From Sphingorhabdus lacus (GTDB lineage Bacteria; Pseudomonadota; Alphaproteobacteria; Sphingomonadales; Sphingomonadaceae), in contig NZ_CP035733.1 in NCBI RefSeq assembly GCF_009768975.1, positions 2,896,001-2,960,000 of the forward strand: a stretch of DNA of 64,000 nt, given 5' to 3'. Numbering within the stretch: position 1 is the first letter of the stretch; each line of letters opens with the position of its first letter. Of this stretch, positions 27,148 through 36,094 are shown piece after piece. Both the position numbers and the translations under genes were made by a program. The notes under the pieces are model-generated. The model made no database searches. It was not told where the DNA came from and was given only the letters and a program-made list of their open reading frames with translations.

Positions 27148-28308
27148 ATGTCCGACCTTGAATCATTCCGCGCCGAAGCGCGCGCATGGCTCGAAGAAAA
27201 CTGCCCACCCGAAATGCGAACCCCGGTAAAAGGGGACGAAGACATCTGCTGGGGTGGCCGCAATTTCAAGTTCCAAAGCGAAGCCCAAAAACTCTGGATG
27301 GAGCGTTGCGCGGCCAAGGGCTACACTGTCCCCGATTGGCCCAAGGCCTATGGAGGCGCAGGTCTTAGTCCTCAGGAAACGAAGGTTCTGCGTCAGGAAA
27401 TGGCGAAACTGGGCTGTCGGAGCCCTCTAAACAGTTTTGGCATCTGGATGCTTGGACCCGCGCTGCTGAAATTTGGCACCGAAGAGCAGAAAGTGCATTA
27501 CCTGAACCAAATCGCGCGCGGTGAAATCCGCTGGTGCCAAGGTTATTCAGAGCCCGGATCAGGCAGCGACCTTGTATCGATGCAAACCTATGGCGAGGAT
27601 AAGGGCGACCATTGGGTAGTAAACGGCCAGAAAATCTGGACGTCTTACGCCGACAAGGCGGACTGGATTTTCTGTCTTGTCCGTACCGACAAGACGAACA
27701 AATATCAGGGCATCAGTTTCCTGCTGTTTGATATGGAAACCCCGGGCGTTTCAACAAAGCCAATTAAGTTGATTTCCGGCAACTCGCCCTTTTGCGAGAC
27801 CTTTTTCGACAATGTGGTCGTGCCCAAACATCAGATTGTTGGCGAATTGAACCGCGGCTGGGACGTTGCGAAATATCTGCTCGGGCATGAGCGTGAGATG
27901 ATTTCCGGCATGGGCGGCGATGGCGGCGTAACATCAATCGGCGCTGCGATGAAGGCTGTACTGGCCGAAGAGCCTGTTTTGCGCGCGCAAATGGCGTTGT
28001 TCGATGTCGACAATCTGACCTTCCGTGCCCATGGCGAACGTTTCATGGACGAATGGAAAACCGGCAAGGCCCATCCTGCCTATTCGAATTTGATGAAATA
28101 TGTTGGCACCGAACTGAACAAGAAACGGAACGAGTTGGTCATGTCGATCGGCGGTTCGCAGGCTCTGGAATGGGAAAGTGAACGCTCCAATGGCGGATCC
28201 AAAGCGCGTAACTGGTTGCGGACCAAGGCGAACTCGATCGAAGGCGGCACCAGCGAGGTTATGTTGAACGTTGTGTCCAAACGTATTCTTGAAATGCCGG
28301 GAGCGTAA
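27148..28308 (+). CDS. Acyl-CoA dehydrogenase (alpha-like partner)
   Basis: 386 residues, AGGAGAG ribosome site before ATG 27148. RAWLEENCPPEMRTP at the N-terminus, WPKAYGGAGLSPQE, WCQGYSEPGSGSDLVSMQTY (FAD/substrate loop), VNGQKIWTSYADKADWIFCLVRT, and C-terminal SIEGGTSEVMLNVVSKRIL, a typical FadE17/ChsE-like ending with Glu in the catalytic region. Followed after two bases by a second, shorter ACAD. Tandem non-identical ACADs commonly form alpha2beta2 enzymes in steroid or isoprenoid side-chain catabolism; that is inference here. Confidence 0.93.
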   Translation: MSDLESFRAEARAWLEENCPPEMRTPVKGDEDICWGGRNFKFQSEAQKLWMERCAAKGYTVPDWPKAYGGAGLSPQETKVLRQEMAKLGCRSPLNSFGIWMLGPALLKFGTEEQKVHYLNQIARGEIRWCQGYSEPGSGSDLVSMQTYGEDKGDHWVVNGQKIWTSYADKADWIFCLVRTDKTNKYQGISFLLFDMETPGVSTKPIKLISGNSPFCETFFDNVVVPKHQIVGELNRGWDVAKYLLGHEREMISGMGGDGGVTSIGAAMKAVLAEEPVLRAQMALFDVDNLTFRAHGERFMDEWKTGKAHPAYSNLMKYVGTELNKKRNELVMSIGGSQALEWESERSNGGSKARNWLRTKANSIEGGTSEVMLNVVSKRILEMPGA

Positions 28309-28310
28309 TC

Positions 28311-29447
28311 ATGGCGATGACACTAAACGACGATCAGACCATGCTGCGCGATAGCGCGCGTGACTTCATGGCGAGTGAAGCGCCGGTTACCCATTTTCGC
28401 AAGTTCCGCGATATGGGATGCAAAGATGGCTTCAGCCATGATTTGTGGAAGGAATTTGCTGAAATGGGCTTCACCGGAATCCTAATTCCCGAAGCCGATG
28501 GCGGCATGGGTATGGGCCATATTGAAGCGGGTATCGTGCTGGAAGAAATCGGACGCAATCTGTCGCCCTCGCCATTTCTTTCTACCTCTGTCGCGGCAGT
28601 CGAGGCATTGAAGCTGGCAGACAAGGGCATGCGCGACCGCTGGTTTCCGGGCATCTTGGCTGGGGAGACCGTGATTGGCCTCGCCATCGATGAAGGGGTC
28701 AAACACCGGCCTGAAAAAACAGCCTGCAAAGCGGAGCGCAGCGGCAATGGCTTCAAACTGTCGGGCCATAAGCAATTCGTCGTGCAAGGCACGTCGTCTG
28801 ACATGTTGATCGTTGCGGCTCGCACAGCGGGTTCGGCTGGAGAGACCGACGGGCTGACCCTATTCGCGGTCGAAAAGGACGCGGCCGGATTGTCGATGGA
28901 GGCCGCACGGCTGGTCGACTCGGCCATGGCCGCGCATGTGACACTGGAGGGTGTACAGGTAGATGCCGATGCCGTTATCGGGGAAGTCGACGGCGGCTGG
29001 TCAGTCTTGCGCAAGGTGCTTGATGCGGGCCGTGTAGGCGCAGCCGCCGAAATGGTAGGCGTCGGTTCCGGTGCGATGGATATGACCTTTGAGTATCTGA
29101 AAACCCGCAAGCAATTTGATCGCGTGATCGGCGAGTTTCAGGCCCTGCAACACCGCGCCGCGCATCTCTACGGCGAGATGGAAGGCGCGCGTTCCATCGT
29201 GCTGAAGGCCCAGTCGTTGATGGACGAAGGTCACGCCAAGGCCGAGCTTTATGTAGCTGCCGCAAAGGCAAAGGCGGGCCTTGCCTGCAATCTTGCCGTG
29301 CGGGAAGGCGTACAGATGCATGGTGGCATCGGCATGACCGATGAATATGATATCGGCCTTTATATGAAGCGGGACCGCAGCCTCAACGAGTTTTTTGGCG
29401 ACGCCTATTATCATGCCGACCGCGTGGCGACGATGAACGGCTATTGA
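28311..29447 (+). CDS. Acyl-CoA dehydrogenase (beta-like partner)
   Basis: 378 residues, starting two bases after the previous ACAD. FTGILIPEADGGMGMGHIEA, then the region where homologues carry the FAD loop is degenerate (IGLAIDEGVKHRPEK instead of a T-E-P-x-x-G-S-D motif), while GGIGMTDEYDIGLYMKRDRSLNEFFGD closes the C-terminus. Loss of FAD-loop residues in one partner is expected for the non-FAD half of heterotetrameric ACADs. Confidence 0.92.
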   Translation: MAMTLNDDQTMLRDSARDFMASEAPVTHFRKFRDMGCKDGFSHDLWKEFAEMGFTGILIPEADGGMGMGHIEAGIVLEEIGRNLSPSPFLSTSVAAVEALKLADKGMRDRWFPGILAGETVIGLAIDEGVKHRPEKTACKAERSGNGFKLSGHKQFVVQGTSSDMLIVAARTAGSAGETDGLTLFAVEKDAAGLSMEAARLVDSAMAAHVTLEGVQVDADAVIGEVDGGWSVLRKVLDAGRVGAAAEMVGVGSGAMDMTFEYLKTRKQFDRVIGEFQALQHRAAHLYGEMEGARSIVLKAQSLMDEGHAKAELYVAAAKAKAGLACNLAVREGVQMHGGIGMTDEYDIGLYMKRDRSLNEFFGDAYYHADRVATMNGY

Positions 29448-29491
29448 GTCACATGCCCTTCTTTTGTGGGGCTTTAAAAGGATGAATACAC

Positions 29492-30286
29492 ATGGATTTA
29501 CAGACTCTTTTCAATCTCAATGATCGTGTCGCGGTTGTTACTGGTGGTTCGCGCGGAATCGGCAAGATGATAGTTGAAGGCTATTTGAATGCAGGCTGTG
29601 CCCGTGTCTACATTAGCGCGCGTAAGGTGGACCAGATTGAAGCCACAGTCGCAGAATATGGAGACAAAGTCATCGGACTGCCCTGTGATCTGTCGACCGT
29701 CGAAGGTTGTCAGTCCCTTGCCGCCCAGATCGCCGAGCGAGAAGAAAAGGTCGACATTCTCGTCAACAACGCGGGTGCAGCTTGGGGCGCAGATTTTGGT
29801 ACTGTCACTGACGCGCAGTGGGACCGGGTCATGGACCTGAATGTGAAAGGATTGTTTTTCCTCACACAGGCGCTGCATCCGCTGATGAAGAAGGCGGCAA
29901 CATTTGAACGGCCAGGCAAGGTGATCAACATTGCGTCGATCGACGGGATCAAAATCAACCCGTGGCAGACCTACGCCTACCAAGCGTCAAAAGCTGCAGT
30001 TATCCACCTGACCCGTCGTTTGGCCGCAGAGTTGGTCAAGGATAACATTCTGGTAAGCGGCATAGCACCGGGTGCTTTCCAGTCCGAAATGAACAAGGCC
30101 GCGCGCGATCACGCCGATGCGGTTGCCAAGAATATTCCGTTTCCGCGAATCGGAACGCCCGAAGATATGGCCGGGCTTGCGATCTTTTTAGCCGCCCGTT
30201 CCGGCGATTATATCGTCGGCGACACCCTCGCATGCGATGGCGGCATTGCTTATTCCAGTTTGCCAGGGAACGGCATCGCACCCTGA
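29492..30286 (+). CDS. Short-chain dehydrogenase/reductase (SDR)
   Basis: 264 residues, AAAAGGA ribosome site. TGGSRGIGKMIVEG cofactor motif, NNAGAAWGA, catalytic Y-x3-K in QTYAYQASKAAVIHLTRRLA, end GDTLACDGGIAYSSL. The sequence ARKVDQIEATVAEYGDKVIG resembles RhlG-type beta-ketoacyl reductases. Third gene of the plus arm, 44 bases after the second ACAD, and closed by a strong terminator hairpin. Confidence 0.92.
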   Translation: MDLQTLFNLNDRVAVVTGGSRGIGKMIVEGYLNAGCARVYISARKVDQIEATVAEYGDKVIGLPCDLSTVEGCQSLAAQIAEREEKVDILVNNAGAAWGADFGTVTDAQWDRVMDLNVKGLFFLTQALHPLMKKAATFERPGKVINIASIDGIKINPWQTYAYQASKAAVIHLTRRLAAELVKDNILVSGIAPGAFQSEMNKAARDHADAVAKNIPFPRIGTPEDMAGLAIFLAARSGDYIVGDTLACDGGIAYSSLPGNGIAP

Positions 30287-30307
30287 TCGCAACGTGACGT
30301 TACGGAA

Positions 30308-30342
30308 ATTGGGCGAGTTGCAAAACATGCAACTCGCCCAAT
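30308..30342 (+). terminator. Intrinsic terminator after the ACAD-ACAD-SDR operon
   Basis: Perfect 15-bp stem (30308-30322 with 30328-30342) around a five-base AAACA loop, 22 bases after the SDR stop, followed by TCTTTT. Because the arms begin ATTGGG and end CCCAAT the structure can also work on the minus strand. Confidence 0.88.
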
Positions 30343-30465
30343 TCTTTTCGCAATTGCAGCAAAAGCAACGCCTGATTATTTGGAACTCAACGGCAAGAGA
30401 TTGCCGAAACGCACTTTAACCGGCGGGCTCTCTCCTCCTCTCTCCCTCGCCCCCGGTTGAATCGA

Positions 30466-30494
30466 ACGGCCCTCATGCACGGCGTGAGGGCCGT
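30466..30494. other. Stem-loop of unknown role
   Basis: ACGGCCCTCA (30466-30475) pairs perfectly with TGAGGGCCGT (30485-30494) across a nine-base loop. No clean T-run follows, so a terminator role is not certain. It lies between the catabolic operon terminator and the structured-RNA candidate. The 30343-30600 stretch otherwise holds no supported gene. Confidence 0.55.
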
Positions 30495-30599
30495 ATTCGT
30501 TTGGGCCGGTCATCGGCAAAATCTTATTCTCCATTTTGTCCACCGCAAATCCGCTCGCCTGTGGATAAGTCGTCTTTTTCCCCTTTGCGCGACTCGGAA

Positions 30600-30957
30600 A
30601 GTCATGACAGTTTTAAGTCATCAGGCAGGACCGCTACGATGCAAAACCGGACCGGAAACGGGAAAGTGGAGCGGAACAGAGGAAATGCAGGATCACCAAA
30701 TCAGCAGGCAGTCTGGTCGCAAGACTCAGGAAATGTAGCAGAGGCGGTGGGCACAAAGAAAACGAACATCAAGTGCGGCATCATGCAAATGACGCAACGC
30801 CGGGTGGGATACCCAAAGTGCCAAGGCGAACCAACAAGGCCTTCGGGCCAAGTTGGGGAACCGGACGTCAGACAGCGGAAAGAATGGCCCTTGGGCCAAG
30901 GACTTCCAACCTCAGACGCAGTGGGCGCTGGTAGCAATACCAGCGCCCATTTATTTT
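30600..30957 (+). ncRNA. Candidate structured non-coding RNA
   Basis: About 350 bases without a credible protein but with successive hairpins: CCGCT (30631-30635) can close with AGCGG (30670-30674); AGTCT/AGACT near 30709-30726; GGGT/ACCC near 30803-30815; CCAAC...GTTGG enclosing a GGCC-UUCG-GGCC tetraloop hairpin (30831-30856); TGGCCC/GGGCCA at 30885-30898; and a 12-bp GNRA-capped terminator ending at 30949. All three plus frames read through the terminator stem or are short, arguing against coding. The 5' end is a guess. It lacks the signatures of tmRNA, RNase P, SRP or 6S RNA that I can recognise. Confidence 0.55.
30922..30957 (+). terminator. Intrinsic terminator of the RNA candidate
   Basis: TGGGCGCTGGTA (30922-30933), GCAA tetraloop (30934-30937), TACCAGCGCCCA (30938-30949), then TTTATTTT. 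Perfect 12-bp stem with a GNRA loop and T-rich tail. No gene ends just upstream on the plus strand, so it implies a non-coding transcript entering from the left. Confidence 0.85.
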
Positions 30958-31063
30958 GCTCCCGTCAAAATCCTTGAAAGGCTGGAAACATCCAAAGCCG
31001 ACTCAACGGATAGGCAATCCTGTTTTTGCAGTGCATAATGGGCCGGTTGGGGGAGAAAAGCAT

Positions 31064-31702
31064 ATGTTCATAGGACATTGGGCGCCGGCGATGGTGGCAG
31101 CAACGCACAAGGAGGCGCCAAGTCTGCCAGTTCTCTTCATTGCCGCGCAATTGGTGGACTGGGCCTTTTTCCTTCTTCTGATATTCGGGATCGAAGCCAT
31201 GCGGGTCACGCCTGGGATTTCTGTGATGAATCCCATGGACCTTTACCATATGCCCTATACGCACAGCCTTCTCGGGTCGGCTTTGTGGGCGGCGGGCTTC
31301 GCCGCTCTTGTTTTCATCCTAAGCCGTAACCGAACAGCTGCCATCATTTCTGCTTTGATGGTGCTGTCGCACTGGTTTCTGGATCTGCTGGTCCATGTCC
31401 CTGATTTGACCTTGGCGGGTAGCGCGCCGAAGCTGGGATTGGGGTTGTGGAACCATCCGGGTATCGAAATGCCACTGGAACTCATCCTCACGTTCGGGGC
31501 CTTGTGGTTCTTTGCCATTAAAGCGAAACCCAAGAGGTTGCCGCTGTTGCTTTTGGCGGGATTGCTGATTGCCTTCCAAGCGGTGAACTGGTTCGGGCCG
31601 GTCGAACCGGAGGTAACATTGGGAACCAGCCTGCTGGCCTTTGTCGCGTTCGGTCTTGTCACCTTGGCGTCTTGGTGGACGGCCCGCAGTGCTTCTGACT
31701 GA
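31064..31702 (+). CDS. YdjM/YbcI-type membrane-bound metal-dependent hydrolase-like protein
   Basis: 212 residues from ATG 31064, with GGGGGAG about eight bases upstream. Five or so hydrophobic segments. MFIGHWAPAMVAA, MPYTHSLLGSALW and VLSHWFLDLLVHVPDL carry histidines and aspartates in the spacing of the DUF457/YdjM family (predicted metal-binding membrane proteins). Stands alone between the RNA candidate and purL. Biological role unknown. Confidence 0.72.
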   Translation: MFIGHWAPAMVAATHKEAPSLPVLFIAAQLVDWAFFLLLIFGIEAMRVTPGISVMNPMDLYHMPYTHSLLGSALWAAGFAALVFILSRNRTAAIISALMVLSHWFLDLLVHVPDLTLAGSAPKLGLGLWNHPGIEMPLELILTFGALWFFAIKAKPKRLPLLLLAGLLIAFQAVNWFGPVEPEVTLGTSLLAFVAFGLVTLASWWTARSASD

Positions 31703-31753
31703 AACGAACCAAAGCCACTGGCCAAAATCCTGCTCCCTCGCTAAGGCGCATCC

Positions 31754-33928
31754 ATGTCCGAGATCACACCCCAAATCGTCGCCGACCATGGTCTGAATGA
31801 AGAAGAATATGCGCGCATCCTGCATGCGATGGGGCGCGAGCCTAATTTGGTGGAATTAGGAATATTCTCGGTGATGTGGTCGGAGCACTGCTCTTACAAA
31901 TCCTCGCGTATTCATTTGAAGAAACTGCCGACCAGTGCCCCGTGGGTAATTTGCGGCCCTGGCGAAAATGCCGGCGTTATCGACATTGGCGATGGGCCGA
32001 ACGGCACCAAGCTTGCAGCGATCTTCAAAATGGAATCGCATAATCATCCCAGTTATATTGAGCCCTATCAGGGCGCAGCGACGGGCGTTGGCGGAATTTT
32101 GCGCGATGTATTCACGATGGGCGCGCGTCCCGTTGCAAACCTGAATGCCTTGCGTTTTGGACGGCCTGACCACCCCAAAATGAAGCATCTGGTACAGGGC
32201 GTCGTTGCCGGCATCGGAGGCTATGGCAATTGTGTTGGCGTGCCGACCGTAGGCGGTGAAACCAATTTCCATCCGGCCTATGATGGTAATATCCTGGTCA
32301 ATGCGATGACCGTGGGCATCGCTGACCAAGACAAGATTTTCTATTCGGCCGCAACGGGCGTGGGCAACCCCATCGTTTATGTGGGCTCCAAGACCGGCCG
32401 CGATGGCATCCACGGTGCGACCATGGCGTCAGCGGACTTTGGCGAAGATACTGAAGAAAAACGGCCTACAGTTCAGGTCGGCGATCCCTTCACGGAAAAG
32501 CTCCTGATTGAGGCGTGCCTTGAGCTGATGGCGTCGGACGCCATTGTTGCCATTCAGGATATGGGTGCCGCAGGGCTAACCAGTTCCAGTGTGGAAATGG
32601 CTACTAATGGCAAAGCCGGCATCATTCTCGACATGGATAAAGTGCCATGCCGTGAAGAGGGGATGACCCCATATGAAATGATGCTGTCCGAAAGTCAGGA
32701 GCGCATGTTGATGGTCCTGAAACCGGGCCGCGAGGAGTTTGCGAAGGCAATATTCGACAAATGGGAACTCGACTTTGCCGTCATCGGTGAAGTGACCGAT
32801 ACCGGCCATATGGTGCTGATGTGGCAAGGCGAAGTGGTATGCGATATTCCGCTTGGTCCGCTTGCTGAAGATGCTCCGCTATATGATCGGCCTTCCGCCT
32901 CGAAAGATGAGTATAAAACTTGGGCCAAGGTCAAGCCGTTGGGCGATATTCCCGACAGCACCGACATCGGCGCAGACCTGCTCAAGCTGATGGCCTGCCC
33001 GGACCTGGCTTCACGCGCCTGGATATGGCAGCAATATGATAGTCAGGTTGGCGGAGATACCGCGCAACTTTCAGGCGGTGACGCGGCCGTGGTCCGCATA
33101 CATGGAACTCATCGCGCGCTGGCTATGAGTACGGACTGCACGCCACGATATTGCTATGCCAATCCCTATGAAGGTGGCAAGCAAGCGGTGGCGGAGACGT
33201 ATCGCAATATTAGTGCAGTTGGCGCAACGCCCCTGGCCATCACCAATTGCCTCAACTTTGCCAATCCGCAGCGCCCCGAAATCATGGCGCAAATTGTGGG
33301 TTGTCTGGAAGGCATGGCGGACGCGTGCCGTGCGCTCGACTACCCAATCGTGTCCGGCAATGTCTCGCTTTACAATGAAAGTAAGGCGACGGGTGGCGGA
33401 AGCGCGATCCTGCCGACGCCTGCTATCGGTGGCGTGGGGGTGCTCGAAGATGTGAGCACGATGACGACAATCGGGTTCAAGACGGTAGGCGATGTCATCT
33501 GGCTTTTGGGCCAAGTAGGTACGCATCTCGGGCAGTCGCTATGGCTGCGTGAAATTGCTGGCCGTGAAGATGGCGATGCCCCTGTGGTCGATCTGGACTT
33601 AGAGCGGCAACAAGGCGAGCAGGTGCGGCAGCTTATTGCGAGAGGTACAGTTAGCGCTGTCCATGATGTCAGCGATGGCGGCCTTCTGGTCGCGCTGACG
33701 GAGATGGCGCTGGCGGGGAAAAAAGGCTGCACACTTTCGGCGGCGTTAGACACAGTTCAGGCCTTTGGTGAAGATCAGGGTCGTTATGTTTTAACAACGC
33801 CGCCAGGCGTAACTGTGCCAAATGCAGTGGCAATCGGCACGGTGGGTGGAACCAAGGTTGCCGACGTTGAATTGGCTGACCTGCATGCAGCGCATGACAG
33901 CTTCTTCAAAGAGTGGATGGAACAATGA
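31754..33928 (+). CDS. purL: Phosphoribosylformylglycinamidine synthase subunit II
   Basis: 724 residues, the small-PurL size, which needs PurS and PurQ partners not seen here. Catalyses the ATP-dependent conversion of FGAR to FGAM in purine synthesis. [24 protein letters not shown] (catalytic His and metal site), [23 protein letters not shown] and the repeat-half blocks [12 protein letters not shown] support the call. No clear ribosome site before ATG 31754. Confidence 0.98.
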   Translation: MSEITPQIVADHGLNEEEYARILHAMGREPNLVELGIFSVMWSEHCSYKSSRIHLKKLPTSAPWVICGPGENAGVIDIGDGPNGTKLAAIFKMESHNHPSYIEPYQGAATGVGGILRDVFTMGARPVANLNALRFGRPDHPKMKHLVQGVVAGIGGYGNCVGVPTVGGETNFHPAYDGNILVNAMTVGIADQDKIFYSAATGVGNPIVYVGSKTGRDGIHGATMASADFGEDTEEKRPTVQVGDPFTEKLLIEACLELMASDAIVAIQDMGAAGLTSSSVEMATNGKAGIILDMDKVPCREEGMTPYEMMLSESQERMLMVLKPGREEFAKAIFDKWELDFAVIGEVTDTGHMVLMWQGEVVCDIPLGPLAEDAPLYDRPSASKDEYKTWAKVKPLGDIPDSTDIGADLLKLMACPDLASRAWIWQQYDSQVGGDTAQLSGGDAAVVRIHGTHRALAMSTDCTPRYCYANPYEGGKQAVAETYRNISAVGATPLAITNCLNFANPQRPEIMAQIVGCLEGMADACRALDYPIVSGNVSLYNESKATGGGSAILPTPAIGGVGVLEDVSTMTTIGFKTVGDVIWLLGQVGTHLGQSLWLREIAGREDGDAPVVDLDLERQQGEQVRQLIARGTVSAVHDVSDGGLLVALTEMALAGKKGCTLSAALDTVQAFGEDQGRYVLTTPPGVTVPNAVAIGTVGGTKVADVELADLHAAHDSFFKEWMEQ

Positions 33929-33953
33929 ACACTCCCACCGGCTTATCCTTGCC

Positions 33954-34364
33954 ATGACCACAGGATATTCCGGTAAGCCACTTGTTCAAAAACTAGGCTA
34001 CAAAGACGGGATGCGTGTGTGGTTTGATTCCATGCCTGATAGCGTCCGAGCCGAAATCGGAGAGGCGGGGCTGGCCCTATCCGAAGAGCTTGTGCCGACC
34101 TCCGGTGTTCACGCGGCACATTTGTTTGTAACCGACAAAATCGCCTTGGGCGAAAAGCTGGAGGCGCTACGCAAGGTGCTGGACCCGGCCGGTTTTATCT
34201 GGGTCAGTTGGCCAAAGAAAGCTGCCAAGGTTACCACAGACATTACCGAAGATACGATCCGCGCGATCATTTTACCCAACAGTGACCTTGTGGACGTAAA
34301 GGTCTGCGCGGTCGATGCCGTATGGTCCGGACTGAAGCTGATGATCCGTAAGGACCGGCGTTAG
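33954..34364 (+). CDS. DUF3052 family protein
   Basis: 136 residues from ATG 33954. TGYSGKPLVQKLGYKDGMRV and FIWVSWPKKAAKVTTDITED match my memory of the DUF3052 family, small single-domain proteins of unknown function. Starts 25 bases after purL. Its stop overlaps that of the convergent FAD oxidase gene by four bases. Confidence 0.75.
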   Translation: MTTGYSGKPLVQKLGYKDGMRVWFDSMPDSVRAEIGEAGLALSEELVPTSGVHAAHLFVTDKIALGEKLEALRKVLDPAGFIWVSWPKKAAKVTTDITEDTIRAIILPNSDLVDVKVCAVDAVWSGLKLMIRKDRR

Positions 34365-35932
34365 GCGTTCAGCCCCACGGCATCGATGAAATCGTTGGAA
34401 AAGGCGTCACGTTCCGCTTGATCGGGCAATATAATTCGCCGTGCGGCATTCCATCGGTCGACATTTCCTCCATAGGCGGCGCGCACGCGGGCCTTAGTCA
34501 AATGGTTCGTTTTGCCCCAATGCATTGTGAATGGCATTCCAGCCGCCTCAAAGCGTTGGGCGACCAGTTTGATCAACTTTTGTGTCGCCGTCGAATCAAT
34601 ACCATCAATGTCGATTACACAGGTCGGATCATAACGGGTAAAGGATAATATCCCGGGAGATTTTTGTACATAGCGGCAGGTAAGCACGACCCCTGCCTTT
34701 TTGTGGGAGCGGAAGGCTTCGGCCATAATCGCCAACGCATTGCTAACCTGCGCTAGGGGTACGCCGAATCCGCTACTTGCCACACCGCGACGCGCGTCGG
34801 TGAACGTGTATGCTTGGCCGGGCGTTTTCCATTTTTCCGGCTTGCCTATTTCGCTTTGCTCTTTGAGCATTATCTCCATCAGCAACCAAGTGGCCAAGTC
34901 GCGGAACGCTGGATCCAATTTGATGATGTCGCCAATCAATTTGGGCAGGTCAGTGCCGTCGGTGTTTTCCTTTTTCAGATTATAGGCCACCTGCCGGTTG
35001 GGCTCGCATACTTCCTTGTATCGGACCGTGCAAAACACCTTGGCCCGATCGCCTTCTTCCCAAAGATCATCGGGGTCCATGATGGCTTGGAAAAAATAGG
35101 GGCGGCGGCTTTCGTCGGGAATGCCAGATCCCCGGAAGTCGAGCGAATTCAAAGCTGCCTTGACTTGCCCATAGCGGATACGCCGTAGCGACGTATTTAA
35201 CAGATACCGTCCTGTTGCGCAGATAAGCACCGAATGGACGATGCCGAGCGAACCGAGGCTGACCAATGCGGCTTCAAAAAGTGTATCATCGCGCACAAGC
35301 TCTGCGCCAAGCCGGGCGGCAAAGCCGTCGTTCATGACAGGTGCGCTCGCGCGCTCGATCCACATATTGCGGTTCGCAGTCAACAGTTGGATACCGGCAA
35401 CCTGGCTTTCCATGCCCCCGACATCCAATGCCGAGCCATGCACTCCAGTGCCTAAAGCACCAGCAATAGTCTGGCCGTTGCTCGCGCCGGACGTGCGCAA
35501 AGCCTTACGCCGCTGGCTGTTGGGCAGAACATTGTTGGGCGATTCCAGCGTTTCGTTGATCCGCGCGATAAGCGTGCCGCATTGGCAGAGTAGAAGTTCG
35601 TCCTGCGTCACGCGGGATTCTGGATGGATGTCGCTGGCGGTAAAGGCAAAACGCCAGTCGAGTTTATTGGTCTCGACTATCCAGCCATTGGCTACGGCCG
35701 GAATGTCAGAAAAAGACCAGTGCGCGCCGACAGCTCTGATGCGTTTCCCGGCGGCTACTGCATCCCGGATGACCTGCTGTAACCGACCCGCCGTTGCTTT
35801 CATTCCGGCAAAGGATGGCGACTTCGGGGTTTCATTTCGTACCGTCAGTATTTTTGCGACGGGCACGCTGACATTTTCGTGATGATTGACCCAATTTGCC
35901 GCATTGCGGCTGTCGATGAATGTGTCGGGCAT
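34361..35932 (-). CDS. FAD-linked oxidase, aldonolactone-oxidase-like
   Basis: 523 residues from ATG 35932, where AGGGGAGGGG gives a strong ribosome site. VAO/PCMH fold: RAVGAHWSFSDIPAV is the site where related enzymes attach FAD to histidine (GxxHS region, here A-H-W-S), GALGTGVHGSALDVGG lines the FAD, and the C-terminus has MHWGKTNHL and AAYGGNVDRWNAAR, as in L-gulonolactone/D-arabinono-lactone oxidases. The middle is longer than in typical members. Natural substrate unknown; no sugar genes adjoin. Confidence 0.82.
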   Translation of the reverse strand: MPDTFIDSRNAANWVNHHENVSVPVAKILTVRNETPKSPSFAGMKATAGRLQQVIRDAVAAGKRIRAVGAHWSFSDIPAVANGWIVETNKLDWRFAFTASDIHPESRVTQDELLLCQCGTLIARINETLESPNNVLPNSQRRKALRTSGASNGQTIAGALGTGVHGSALDVGGMESQVAGIQLLTANRNMWIERASAPVMNDGFAARLGAELVRDDTLFEAALVSLGSLGIVHSVLICATGRYLLNTSLRRIRYGQVKAALNSLDFRGSGIPDESRRPYFFQAIMDPDDLWEEGDRAKVFCTVRYKEVCEPNRQVAYNLKKENTDGTDLPKLIGDIIKLDPAFRDLATWLLMEIMLKEQSEIGKPEKWKTPGQAYTFTDARRGVASSGFGVPLAQVSNALAIMAEAFRSHKKAGVVLTCRYVQKSPGILSFTRYDPTCVIDIDGIDSTATQKLIKLVAQRFEAAGMPFTMHWGKTNHLTKARVRAAYGGNVDRWNAARRIILPDQAERDAFSNDFIDAVGLNA

Positions 35933-36094
35933 GGGTACCCCTCCCCTTTCCTCCAAAAGGCGACATGGTCCTTTGGACTCAAGCCGAAAATTGCCGGTAC
36001 GACCAAGGGGATTGTTTCAGGCTTAGTCGCCCGACGCAATCGAAAAAGAGGTTAACCCGTCGATAAGGAACGGAATTTTGGGGATTGCGCCTGT

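Noticed and set aside
30451..30500. tRNA-like GGTTGAATC stretch
   Set aside because: No acceptor stem, D-arm or anticodon arm can be formed around it.
30560..30568. Perfect DnaA-box-like TGTGGATAA
   Set aside because: Only one copy, with no cluster of boxes, AT-rich unwinding region or origin-linked genes nearby.
30501..30977. 158-residue open frame across the spacer at 30.5-31.0 kb
   Set aside because: It reads straight through the stem of a strong terminator, has no ribosome site, and its composition follows the hairpins; better explained as non-coding RNA.
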